A stretch of 33,453 nt of DNA from SHZI01 sp964371995 (GCA_964371995.1 CAYJPG010000023.1:1-33453), one strand, 5' to 3'. Numbered from the stretch's first letter, positions 26,261 through 33,169 are shown. Numbers and translations are program-made. The notes: generated by a model from the sequence alone, not told the origin.

Positions 26261-27798
26261 TGTGCATTTCCATTGTTTTGTCGCCGGGCTTTTTGTTCTT
26301 TATCTACCCATTCCTGGATCTGCTCAAGGCGCGCGTTGAAACGCGCCTTCTGTATGCTGTTGAGGCCTGGAATGGACAGGGCCAGCCGCAGCTGGTCGGC
26401 TGCCATCGTTGCATCACCCTTGATCAGGTGCAACTCCGCCATATAGTAATGCGCTTCCGCTGTGTCACCGGCGGCGCTTGCGGCCAGGGCGATCAGGCGC
26501 ACCTGTTTTGCGGTCGGTGGAACATTGTTGAGCAGGTCCAGCAGAATGTGGTGGGCTTTCTTCCCGTCCCCGTTGGCGAGCAGTGCTTCGGCGTAGTGCA
26601 CCGTGAGCGGCACATTGCGCGGGAATAACGCCATTGCCTGGTCAAATATGGCAAAGGCCTGGCTCTTGTTTCCCAAGGCAAGTTCGGCATTTGCCTGCCC
26701 GGTATGGAAGGGGATTATGCCCGGATGGGCTGCGCGCAGATTTCTGAACTGATCGCGTGCGATGTCGTATTGGCCCAATTCCATGCGTGCCAGCGCGACC
26801 CCGTAATCGGTACCCAGGTTGCCGATGCTCTTCGGGTTTTGCTGTTCGCCGAGGAAGAATTCGAGCGCCTTTTCCGGCGTGGGGCTGGTCAGGACGCGTA
26901 TCCTCGCCTTGGTCAGGGAATAGCCGGCCGCATCCTGGACTTCCGGACGCGGCAGTGAAGCGGCACGTTCCCTCGTTTCCGCGATGCGGTTTACGGTTAC
27001 CGGATGTGTGCGCAGAAACTCGGGCGCCTGACTCGCCAGCGGTCCGGTCTGTCTGGCGAGGGTCTCGAAGAAGGCCGGCATACCTTGCGGGTCGAAGCCG
27101 GCTGCGGCCAGCACGCCGACACCAACGCGGTCGGCTTCATATTCATTGGCTCGGGTGAAATTGATCTGCTGCTGGGCTGCTACGCCCTGTGCGGTGGCAA
27201 TTGCGCCCGTAATTGCATCGCTGCTGCCCCCTGCGGCGCCCAGCAGGATTGCACCAAGCATCGCGGCCATGCTGAGAATGCTGTTGCGCTGGTTCGCATA
27301 GACCGCACGCGAGATATGCCGCTGTGTTACATGCGAGATTTCATGGGCCATGACTCCGGCAAGTTCGCTCTCGCTGTTGGTTGCAAGGATCAGGCCGGAG
27401 TGAACACCGATATAGCCGCCGGGAAGCGCAAAAGCATTGATCGCATTGTCATTGACGAGAAAGAAATTGAACTGGAAATCGCCATCATGTGCCTGGGCGG
27501 CCAGTTTCTGCCCGATGTCCTGAACATACTCCTGGATTTCCGGATCGCTCATGACGCGGTCGGTGTCGATCAGGCTGCGGTAGATGCCGCGACCTATCTG
27601 CAGTTCACGGTCGCGGGACAGAACCGAGTCGCCCGGACTGCCGATATCCGGCAAATCGCTGTTTGTTGCTGGCAGCGGGGGGACGATCAGGCAGGTCATG
27701 ACAAAGGACAGAACCAGATTCCGCAGATACAAGCGGATTATTCCGGCCCATGATCCATGCCGGGAGGCGGGGCCTGTGTTCGATAGGGAGTAGGGCAT
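26257..27798 (-). CDS. bepA: M48 metalloprotease with TPR region, BepA-like
   Basis: BepA is a periplasmic zinc protease and chaperone that checks assembly of outer-membrane proteins such as LptD. From the ATG at 27798 the product is 513 residues, with a hydrophobic signal at about 27-43 and the zinc motif HEISH at 152-156. An EYEADR segment at 219-224 supplies the third ligand region, and THPVTVNRI matches the conserved second-histidine segment. TPR-like helices follow from about residue 310. The frame is open up to 27909, but those 37 codons overlap bcp and are unlike a signal region. It lies 19 bases after bcp. Confidence 0.92.
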   Translation of the reverse strand: MPYSLSNTGPASRHGSWAGIIRLYLRNLVLSFVMTCLIVPPLPATNSDLPDIGSPGDSVLSRDRELQIGRGIYRSLIDTDRVMSDPEIQEYVQDIGQKLAAQAHDGDFQFNFFLVNDNAINAFALPGGYIGVHSGLILATNSESELAGVMAHEISHVTQRHISRAVYANQRNSILSMAAMLGAILLGAAGGSSDAITGAIATAQGVAAQQQINFTRANEYEADRVGVGVLAAAGFDPQGMPAFFETLARQTGPLASQAPEFLRTHPVTVNRIAETRERAASLPRPEVQDAAGYSLTKARIRVLTSPTPEKALEFFLGEQQNPKSIGNLGTDYGVALARMELGQYDIARDQFRNLRAAHPGIIPFHTGQANAELALGNKSQAFAIFDQAMALFPRNVPLTVHYAEALLANGDGKKAHHILLDLLNNVPPTAKQVRLIALAASAAGDTAEAHYYMAELHLIKGDATMAADQLRLALSIPGLNSIQKARFNARLEQIQEWVDKEQKARRQNNGNAQ

Positions 27799-27817
27799 GC
27801 GCCTGTCTGCGGCGGTG

Positions 27818-28285
27818 TCAGTTTGTGCTGATCGCTTCCAGGACTTCTGCGACGTGGCCCTTGACGCTGACCTTGCGCCATTCGCGTTGCAGCCTGCCTT
27901 CCGTATCAATCAAAAAGGTGCTGCGCTCGATGCCAAGCACTTTCTTTCCATACATGTTCTTTTCGCGGATCACGTCAAACAGCCGGCAGAGTGTTTCATC
28001 CGTGTCTGACAGCAGATCGAAAGGGAACTCGAACCTGGCCTTGAATTTCTCGTGTGATGCGAGAGAGTCGCGCGACACGCCGAGTATCACAGTATGTTTT
28101 TTCCTGAATTTCTCGTGCAGGGCACCAAAGTCACAGCTTTCGGTAGTGCAGCCCGGTGTACTGTCCTTCGGGTAGAAGTACATGACCACATTCCTGCCAC
28201 GCAAATCCTTGAGTTCTATCTTCTGGTCGCCGGTAGCCGGCAGCCTGAAATTCGGGACGACCTCGCCAACTGTAACGGTACTCAT
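27818..28285 (-). CDS. bcp: Thioredoxin-dependent thiol peroxidase Bcp (PrxQ)
   Basis: Bcp reduces hydrogen peroxide and organic peroxides. The 155-residue product has the peroxiredoxin motif YFYPKDSTPGCTTESCDF with peroxidatic Cys46 and resolving Cys51 five residues later, as in the PrxQ class. GVSRDSLASHEKFKARFEFPFDLLSD and IERSTFLID follow. It is the second gene of gcvR-bcp-bepA-mlaA, the same gcvR-bcp pairing as in E. coli. Confidence 0.96.
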   Translation of the reverse strand: MSTVTVGEVVPNFRLPATGDQKIELKDLRGRNVVMYFYPKDSTPGCTTESCDFGALHEKFRKKHTVILGVSRDSLASHEKFKARFEFPFDLLSDTDETLCRLFDVIREKNMYGKKVLGIERSTFLIDTEGRLQREWRKVSVKGHVAEVLEAISTN

Positions 28286-28314
28286 GTGATTTCCTGTCTG
28301 TCAGCCGGATTCGT

Positions 28315-28842
28315 TCAGCGCTGTGCCGGTTCCATCACCGCGTCGAGGTTCTGCTCGTCACAGTATTCCATGAACTCCTCACGCAGGGTCGCAACGTGCA
28401 CTGTGCGCGGTATGTTCACGGTCATCTGTACGCTGAACATCAGCGCGCCGGTATGCGGTGCATTGTAGCGGCGGGTGTTGACCTCGGATATTTCGAGGTC
28501 GCGAGTGGCAAAAAAGTTCGACAAGCCGAAAACAATACCCTCGTGATCGAGGGTAACCACGTCGATGGAGTAGGGCGCCGCAGTCTCGGCCGGTCGCGGC
28601 TGGGTTTCGCGCACCGTAACTGTCAGCTCGGATTGCTGCTGAAGCGCCAGCAGGCTGCTCTGCAGCTTGGCCACCGTGTGCCAGTTACCCGAGACCAGCA
28701 TCATCACCGCGAATTCGGCGCCGAGAGCGATCATGCGGCTCTCGCGGATGCTGCCACCAGCAGCATTGATGGCATGACTCAGATCGCGAACCACGCCGGC
28801 GCGATCCGGTCCTATTGCTGTGACCGCTAGAAGTTTTTCCAT
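28315..28842 (-). CDS. gcvR: GcvR-like ACT-domain regulator
   Basis: GcvR is an ACT-domain protein that in E. coli restrains GcvA at the glycine cleavage operon. The 175-residue product has two ACT domains: residues 1-75 (LLAVTAIGPDRAGVVRDLSHAINAAGGSIRESRMIALGAEFAVMMLVSG) and about 90-170 (YSIDVVTLDHEGIVFGLSNFFATRDLEISEVNTRRYNA). No DNA-binding domain is present, as expected. It is divergent from dapA across 145 bases, the E. coli arrangement. No glycine cleavage genes are in the window, so the target is inferred. Confidence 0.88.
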   Translation of the reverse strand: MEKLLAVTAIGPDRAGVVRDLSHAINAAGGSIRESRMIALGAEFAVMMLVSGNWHTVAKLQSSLLALQQQSELTVTVRETQPRPAETAAPYSIDVVTLDHEGIVFGLSNFFATRDLEISEVNTRRYNAPHTGALMFSVQMTVNIPRTVHVATLREEFMEYCDEQNLDAVMEPAQR

Positions 28843-28987
28843 GGATGAACGTGCAGAAGCCCTGAAAAATGAGCGGCCAGTGTACCGGTAAATCGACCTG
28901 CATCAAGGCATTGTCGGCAGTGCCCTTGCGACCCCGCAGCAGCCTCAGTACCATCGCTGCCTCTTCCCTGTCTCCGGTCCGCTCGCA

Positions 28988-29896
28988 ATGTTCTCAGGCA
29001 GCTTCGTCGCGCTGGTTACGCCCATGAAAGACGATGGGGCGCTCGATTTCGCCTGCCTTGAGCATCTGGTTGACTGGCATATCGAGCAGGGGACGGACGG
29101 GCTGGTAATTGCTGGCACCACCGGCGAGGCCAGTACCCTGACCAAGGCCGAGCACGTCGAAGTCATTCGCGTCGCTGCCCATCGTGCTGCCGGGCGGATC
29201 CCGGTAATCGCCGGTACCGGATCCAATTCCACAGCGCAGACCATCGACCTGTCGCGGACCGTCGGCGGGCTTCCGGTTGACGGTTACCTTGTCGTCACGC
29301 CTTACTACAACAAGCCGACCCAGGAGGGGCTATACCGGCACTTCGTCGCAATCGCCGATGCCCTGGAGTTGCCGCTGATCCTCTATAACGTACCAGGCCG
29401 CACCGGCATCGATATGCAGACGGCCACCGTTGCCCGCCTGGCCGCACATCCCGGCATCATCGGCATCAAGGAAGCGACCGGAGATCTGGGCCGCTTGCAG
29501 CCCTTGCGCCAGGCCTGTGGCGAGGATTTCCTGCTGTTCAGCGGTGACGATGCGACCGGCTGTGAGTTTATGCTGCAGGGCGGGCAGGGGGTTATCTCGG
29601 TGACTTCCAATGTAGCCCCCGCACTGATGGCTGATATGTGCAAGGCCGCGCTGAAAGGCGATCGGACGCTGGCCATCGAACTCGACGGTCGGCTTGCAGG
29701 CCTCCATCAGGAGCTGTTTGTAGAGTCAAATCCGATTCCGGTGAAGTGGGCGGTGGAACGCCTGGGCCTGATTCCCGGTGGGCTGCGTTTGCCGCTGACG
29801 AAGCTCAGTGCGGATTGTCGACCAGCTGTCGAAGCAGCCATGCGTCGGGCCGGTGTGCTTGATCAGCGGTCCAGCCTGGCTGAAGGAGCACGCTGA
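28988..29896 (+). CDS. dapA: 4-hydroxy-tetrahydrodipicolinate synthase DapA
   Basis: DapA condenses pyruvate with aspartate semialdehyde, the first committed step to lysine and diaminopimelate. The 302-residue product has the Schiff-base Lys161 (IGIKEATGD), the catalytic Tyr133 in LYNVPGRTG, the AGTTGEAST threonine pair and TPYYNKPTQEG. Numbering of the key residues equals that of E. coli. No strong ribosome-binding site precedes the ATG. The downstream lipoprotein gene starts next to its stop. Confidence 0.97.
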   Translation: MFSGSFVALVTPMKDDGALDFACLEHLVDWHIEQGTDGLVIAGTTGEASTLTKAEHVEVIRVAAHRAAGRIPVIAGTGSNSTAQTIDLSRTVGGLPVDGYLVVTPYYNKPTQEGLYRHFVAIADALELPLILYNVPGRTGIDMQTATVARLAAHPGIIGIKEATGDLGRLQPLRQACGEDFLLFSGDDATGCEFMLQGGQGVISVTSNVAPALMADMCKAALKGDRTLAIELDGRLAGLHQELFVESNPIPVKWAVERLGLIPGGLRLPLTKLSADCRPAVEAAMRRAGVLDQRSSLAEGAR

Positions 29897-29897
29897 G

Positions 29898-30182
29898 TTG
29901 TTGTCCACGGTGTTAACGAAGACCGGACTCCTGGCACTGCTGTCTGTTGTCGTATTGACGGGTTGCTTTTCCTCGTCGCCGGACAAGCGCTGTGGCAAGC
30001 CGAAGGAGTATCAGCAGAGCACCAGCCTGCCGGACCTCAAGATCCCCGAGGGATTGGAGGCACCAGACCGTTCCACATCGATGGCCGTTCCGGCTGCGCC
30101 GCCCGCCGATCAGGCTGGCGTGATCAGCGACTGCCTGGATCGGCCACCCGACTACTTTCGCAAAGAGAAAGCCGCTGACTGA
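29898..30182 (+). CDS. Short BamC-like lipoprotein downstream of dapA
   Basis: The gene occupies the position of bamC in E. coli (dapA-bamC). The TTG at 29898 has an AAGGAG at 29883-29888 with a 9-base spacer, giving 94 residues; other in-frame starts are TTG 29901 and GTG 29910. The N-terminus is a lipoprotein signal with a good lipobox LTGC (Cys23). The mature part is unstructured, with YQQSTSLPDLKIPEGLEAPDRSTSMAVP. This resembles the N-terminal lasso of BamC that binds BamD, but both BamC helix-grip domains are absent. Lipoprotein status is secure; the BamC relation is inference from position and this segment. Confidence 0.7.
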   Translation: MLSTVLTKTGLLALLSVVVLTGCFSSSPDKRCGKPKEYQQSTSLPDLKIPEGLEAPDRSTSMAVPAAPPADQAGVISDCLDRPPDYFRKEKAAD

Positions 30183-30210
30183 TACGGCGGCGCATTGAAG
30201 CGCAGGCCGC

Positions 30211-30234
30211 AACGGGCTAACCTTGCCGCCCGTT
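30211..30234 (+). terminator. Possible hairpin terminator after the dapA unit
   Basis: AACGGGC at 30211-30217 pairs perfectly with GCCCGTT at 30228-30234 across a 10-base loop, 28 bases after the lipoprotein stop. Only a short T stretch follows, so termination efficiency is doubtful. Confidence 0.35.
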
Positions 30235-30254
30235 TCCAGCCGAACAGACGATCC

Positions 30255-30345
30255 GGAGAGGTGGCCGAGTGGCTGAAGGCGCACGCTTGGAAAGCGTGTT
30301 TACGGTAACCCCGTAACGTGGGTTCGAATCCCACCCTCTCCGCCA
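30255..30345 (+). tRNA. tRNA-Ser (anticodon GGA)
   Basis: The acceptor stem GGAGAGG (30255-30261) pairs with CCTCTCC (30335-30341), followed by discriminator G and an encoded CCA (30343-30345). The sequence CTTGGAAAG supplies anticodon GGA, reading UCC. A long variable arm (about TGTTTACGGTAACCCCGTAAC) and the T-arm GTTCGAATC are clear, all typical of a class II serine tRNA. Its 3' end marks the change from conserved chromosome to accessory DNA, so it is the likely attachment site of an integrated element. Confidence 0.97.
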
Positions 30346-30443
30346 CTAATACCGATAAAGTGCTGAAATATATAGATTTATATGATTTATATCGGCGCTA
30401 ACCCACAGGTCAACCCACAAATACCAGTGGCCTTGAATTGGCC
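30346..30443. repeat. AT-rich junction with direct repeats beside tRNA-Ser
   Basis: This short AT-rich stretch holds two perfect direct repeats: GATTTATAT twice in tandem (30375-30383, 30384-30392) and AACCCACA twice with a 12-base period (30400-30407, 30412-30419). Repeats like these beside a tRNA 3' end are common at integrated elements as recombinase or excisionase arm sites. No second copy of the tRNA 3' end was seen to the right, so the far attachment site is outside the window. Confidence 0.6.
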
Positions 30444-30527
30444 CTATTTCGATTCGCGTGCCCTTCGTTCCGCAATCGTCGGCCCGTAACGATGGATATC
30501 TTCTGCCAGGTAATCCACAAGTAGTGC
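30444..30527 (-). pseudogene. Possible tyrosine-recombinase scrap
   Basis: On the minus strand 27 sense codons between two in-frame TAG stops read as a plausible helical segment, LLVDYLAEDIHRYGPT then IAERRARESK. It looks to me like the SAM-like N-terminal core-binding domain of a tyrosine integrase. It is too short for certainty and has no start codon context. If correct, it is a broken integrase left at the junction. Confidence 0.25.
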
Positions 30528-30570
30528 CTAGATTTTGGCTAACGTCGAAGGGCGAGGGCGCGGCTTGGCT

Positions 30571-31104
30571 CTAGTTAGTCGGCTCGACGCTTACTTCGGT
30601 CTCAGTCTGCGCGACTGGCTCACTCGTCCTGAGCATTGGAATCGTCACGCGAGGAAGCCGCATGCGCCCACAAAGATCGGATACAGCCTCCCTCCAATAT
30701 GGCCACACATGAAAAACAGCATTGCGAACGAAACTCGCGATTACGTCCTTATCCGAAAAGCTTTCCTTTGAACACCGGTAATCCGCAAAAAATGTTAGGC
30801 GAATCGTTGCCATGAGTTCTGATGACGATAAGTCACTCTTATCAATTGGAATGCCAGGCATTAAAAAGCGTATTTCACCGGTTACAGAATAGCGGACAAA
30901 AAAGAGTTCCTCGCCTCCTTCCGCTAGCGTCCTTACCTGCAACAGTACGGACTTGTCCGGCGTAACTCGGTGCTGGAAACCAACGTCCGTAAATGCCTGC
31001 GTTGGATTGAAGTTTGGATTAACTTCACACTGAGAAGCGGCTAGAAAAATATCTTCTACGTCAAAAGAGGCAACCGCCCGAGTGCCTGGGCCGCCGGTGT
31101 TCAC
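30571..31104 (-). CDS. SecB-like chaperone of a toxin-antitoxin-chaperone operon
   Basis: This is the third gene of a three-gene operon. The 177-residue product resembles SecB: beta-strand-like segments with QHRVTPDKSVLLQVRTLAEGGEELFFVRYSV, then ELMATIRLTFFADYR. The SecB-family helix-and-lid hallmark follows at 134-157 (WPYWREAVSDLCGRMRLPRV then TIPM). In TAC systems such as M. tuberculosis Rv1955-Rv1957, a dedicated SecB-like protein binds the antitoxin C-terminus and protects it from aggregation and degradation. Its ATG overlaps the antitoxin stop by four bases, which supports this role over general protein export. The Thr/Glu-rich tail (160-177) is variable. Confidence 0.78.
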   Translation of the reverse strand: MNTGGPGTRAVASFDVEDIFLAASQCEVNPNFNPTQAFTDVGFQHRVTPDKSVLLQVRTLAEGGEELFFVRYSVTGEIRFLMPGIPIDKSDLSSSELMATIRLTFFADYRCSKESFSDKDVIASFVRNAVFHVWPYWREAVSDLCGRMRLPRVTIPMLRTSEPVAQTETEVSVEPTN

Positions 31105-31547
31105 GCGACCTCCGCCATAGTAATTGCCCGGGTCACTGGGCGGGCCGCGAGGAAGGTCACGTCGTTCGCTGCCGCTGCAATGTCATCCTGAGAAATTGCG
31201 AAGCTGTCGGATGTCGTTACGCTAGAGGGCCGCCCGATGCTAGACCTCGCGTCATACTCCCAAGATCTAGATTGCTGTGCAGGGCGCAGTTCGACATCGA
31301 CTCTTACACCGAGGGCAAATGCAATGTCGGATAGTGTTCGGAGAGTCATGTTACGGCTACCGTTGAGCACTTGGGTCAGATATGCCTTGCTCTTGCCTAA
31401 TGTCGTTGCTAGTTGAGTCTTTGTTTTCTGCTGCTTATCCATCTGCTCCCAAATTTGCTCGGCGACTGCCGCGATAAGCTGTTCTTGTGCAAAAACCCGC
31501 CCGCCATCAGCTTGCTGACTAACCCACCCTTCTAAAGTTTTTTCCAT
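31101..31547 (-). CDS. higA: HigA-like HTH antitoxin with C-terminal extension
   Basis: The 148-residue product has a HigA/Xre-type helix-turn-helix at about residues 36-87 (KTQLATTLGKSKAYLTQVLN, then TLRTLSDIAFALGV). An N-terminal helical stretch precedes it. A 60-residue C-terminal extension contains a hydrophobic patch (SFAISQDDIAAAANDVTFLA). In TAC modules such an extension (ChAD) makes the antitoxin unstable and dependent on the SecB-like chaperone; calling this tail a ChAD is inference from gene order. It should also bind the promoter and repress the operon. It overlaps the toxin by one base and the chaperone by four. Confidence 0.8.
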   Translation of the reverse strand: MEKTLEGWVSQQADGGRVFAQEQLIAAVAEQIWEQMDKQQKTKTQLATTLGKSKAYLTQVLNGSRNMTLRTLSDIAFALGVRVDVELRPAQQSRSWEYDARSSIGRPSSVTTSDSFAISQDDIAAAANDVTFLAARPVTRAITMAEVA

Positions 31548-31942
31548 TATCGTTTTGCTCCATTTGTTCTATCAGAACACTCAGTATCGAGCAGATCTCG
31601 TTCGGCTCGCGCTTTCGCCAAGTCTGATGGTCTGGCCTTCTGCTGTTTCTTTAGGACTACATGGCTAATCACATAAGCTCGTCGACCATCAAAATTACAG
31701 AACCAACCATAGGCCCGAAGACCGCACCTTGCTTTGACAGCATATATGCCGTCTCCCTCGTGCCTCATATGATCTGGCGACCGCAACCGACCTTTTTCGG
31801 CAAGTAGATTAAGCCTGGCAATTAACTGTGCTACGCATGGTTTTCGTTGACCGGGAACCTGATCATCGGCTCTCTCCCATGACTCCCGACACCCGTCGCG
31901 TAGCCAGATCGTCAGCGCGATGCCTTTAAACCATACATCCAT
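31547..31942 (-). CDS. higB: RelE/HigB-like toxin of the TAC operon
   Basis: The 131-residue product is a RelE-superfamily toxin of the HigB/Gp49 type, expected to cleave mRNA at the ribosome. Seen: an N-terminal segment with VAQLIARLNLLAEKGRL, the strand GIYAVKARCGLRAYGWFCNFDGRRAYV, and the family end VISHVVLKKQQKARPSDLAKA at 91-111 with its Lys-Lys pair. It is the first gene of the operon. No clear ribosome-binding site precedes the ATG at 31942, so translation may be inefficient or from a nearly leaderless transcript. Catalytic residues cannot be assigned with certainty. Confidence 0.78.
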   Translation of the reverse strand: MDVWFKGIALTIWLRDGCRESWERADDQVPGQRKPCVAQLIARLNLLAEKGRLRSPDHMRHEGDGIYAVKARCGLRAYGWFCNFDGRRAYVISHVVLKKQQKARPSDLAKARAERDLLDTECSDRTNGAKR

Positions 31943-31957
31943 CAGTTCATGGCACGC

Positions 31958-31973
31958 TTAATATATATATTAA
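31958..31973. promoter_or_regulatory. Perfect 16-bp AT palindrome ahead of the toxin gene: likely TAC promoter/operator
   Basis: TTAATATATATATTAA is a perfect palindrome 15 bases before the toxin start. It contains TATATT-like hexamers on the minus strand that could serve as -10. HigA-type antitoxins bind palindromes over their own promoter, so this is the obvious candidate operator. The assignment is inferred from position and symmetry. Confidence 0.55.
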
Positions 31974-32261
31974 CTATAGACGAAAGAAGGGGGACGCGTC
32001 ACGTTTCTGCCGTGCAACATTACAGGAGATAAGGCCTGATCTGCCTTTATTTGACGAAATTAACGAGCCCCAGTGATCGCCTAATGTCGACTTGGCAATC
32101 GTCTGGATCATTTATAGGGTCGTAGGCGCAGCAAAGTACAGGTAGGAGCTGACTAGAGAGTCGGTCAGCCGCTTATCTACTGGCCGGAATTTGAAAAGAG
32201 CGTTCTGTTGTTGTTCCGTCACGCAGAGCACGCCTACCGTGTCTGGATGGGTTAGCGGCAG
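31974..32261. other. Gene-poor stretch between the TAC operon and a small ORF
   Basis: No convincing coding region is seen. A GCTGAC/GTCAGC inverted repeat with a 10-base loop lies at about 32148-32169. A segment GACGCGTCACGTTTC at 31993-32007 is reminiscent of sequence found beside some IS200/REP-type transposase genes, but no transposase is present. Part of this stretch probably holds upstream promoter elements of the TAC operon. Confidence 0.4.
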
Positions 32262-32459
32262 TCAGTTCATCAGATCAGATAGGCTGCCAAGCGTACCGGA
32301 CTGTCGGTCAATAGCAGGTGAAGCCCCCACCGATGCAAGCGCCAGAATCTCACGCAGTGGTGTCAGTTCAGCTATGAGCTGGAACAGCTCAGCCGCCAGG
32401 ACGGGATCAGTCTCGGCCCTTCGGAGCAGTTCGCGGAATGCGGCGTGATCGGCGTCCAT
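32262..32459 (-). CDS. Small hypothetical helical protein (65 aa)
   Basis: I do not recognise this protein. It begins MDADHAAFRELLRRAETDPV and looks strongly helical in its first half (LAAELFQLIAELTPLREILALA), with a Gly/Ser-rich end. The amino-acid mix is protein-like, which argues against a chance ORF, and the overlapping plus-strand frame is Ser/Arg-rich like a shadow. No good ribosome-binding site precedes the ATG. It lies alone between the two toxin-antitoxin modules. Confidence 0.4.
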   Translation of the reverse strand: MDADHAAFRELLRRAETDPVLAAELFQLIAELTPLREILALASVGASPAIDRQSGTLGSLSDLMN

Positions 32460-32764
32460 GCGCCCACAGTAGTAGGGTCAGCGTGATAGCCGGGGCCAGC
32501 GGCAAAACTGGTGATTTCGTGGGGATTTGACGCCGAGGCACCATAATCAGTCACTGCCAGTCGGTATTTGGTTGCGTTACCGGTGATACAGCTATTACAG
32601 TAGGACTCTGATGGCAGTCTCTGAGCATCATATATGCGCATACCATCACAGATCGGTATCACGATGCAGCGAACAATAAAGCCTATAGCCTGCAACTACG
32701 CCGATATACCGCAGTCCAATCTGATGGGTCTGACAAGATAGACAGCGAGACGGAGGATAGAACG
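32460..32764. other. Noncoding stretch upstream of hicB
   Basis: About 300 bases without a credible gene; frames here are short and low in coding character. It should contain the hicB promoter. A TTGACG (32527-32532) and a CATAAT (32542-32547) are present but only 9 bases apart, so they do not form one promoter. Confidence 0.4.
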
Positions 32765-33139
32765 ATGGCCAATAGAGCCATATCCCCAAGTGACTTAGTT
32801 CTTCGATGCTACGCAGAACAAGAGCCGAACGGCTCCTGGTTTGCAATGTGCATTGACCTAAATCTTTGCGCCGAGGCCGGCTCAGTGAAAGAGGCCAAGA
32901 GCAAGCTCACAGAGATCATCCACGACTACATGACTGATGTTTTGACTCGCTTCAATGACTCACCAGAGCTATTGCAGCGAACTGCCCCGCTGTCATTCGT
33001 ATTCCGGTACCACCTAATCTCCCTCCGCTGCCGGTGGGAGCGATGGCGAGCGCTCAAGATGGAACAGAACGGAGCTCTCACGCACCAGCGCTATAAGGAA
33101 ACGCTTCCGATGGTGCCGGCCAACGCCGCTCCCTTCTGA
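32765..33139 (+). CDS. hicB: HicB-like antitoxin
   Basis: The 124-residue product shows the HicB partial RNase-H fold: LVLRCYAEQEPNGSWFAMCI (11-30), DLNLCAEAGSVKEAKSKLTE, then helix IIHDYMTDVL. A basic C-terminal part (RYHLISLRCRWERWRALKME) replaces the usual DNA-binding domain, and I cannot assign it to a known HTH or RHH fold. HicB neutralises HicA by masking its active site. A strong ribosome-binding site (GGAGG at 32752-32756, 8 bases spacing) supports the start. It precedes hicA, the reverse of the usual hicAB order. Confidence 0.72.
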   Translation: MANRAISPSDLVLRCYAEQEPNGSWFAMCIDLNLCAEAGSVKEAKSKLTEIIHDYMTDVLTRFNDSPELLQRTAPLSFVFRYHLISLRCRWERWRALKMEQNGALTHQRYKETLPMVPANAAPF

Positions 33140-33148
33140 TCGTTCTCC

Positions 33149-33169
33149 GGGGCGGAAGCGCTCCGCCCC
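33149..33169 (+). promoter_or_regulatory. GC-rich hairpin between hicB and hicA
   Basis: GGGGCGGA (33149-33156) pairs perfectly with TCCGCCCC (33162-33169) around a 5-base loop, ten bases after the hicB stop. No U-run follows, so it may be an attenuator, an RNA-processing or a stability element that lowers toxin relative to antitoxin. Confidence 0.6.

Noticed and set aside
30152..30346. Minus-strand ORF of 64 aa starting MAERVGFEPT
   Set aside because: It is antisense to the tRNA-Ser gene. This translation is a well-known artefact of reading a serine tRNA backwards.
30535..30771. Plus-strand ORF of 78 aa at the island edge
   Set aside because: It overlaps the SecB-like gene on the other strand and has a shadow-like composition with no ribosome-binding site.
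31993..32007. GACGCGTCACGTTTC, similar to sequence near IS200/REP-type transposase genes
   Set aside because: No transposase, terminal hairpin or second copy is visible, so no mobile element can be called.
32527..32547. TTGACG and CATAAT as a hicB promoter
   Set aside because: The hexamers are only 9 bases apart, too close for a sigma-70 promoter.
32372..32695. Minus-strand ORF of 107 aa upstream of hicB
   Set aside because: It overlaps the more protein-like 65-aa ORF, is Ser/Cys-rich, and has no family features or ribosome-binding site.
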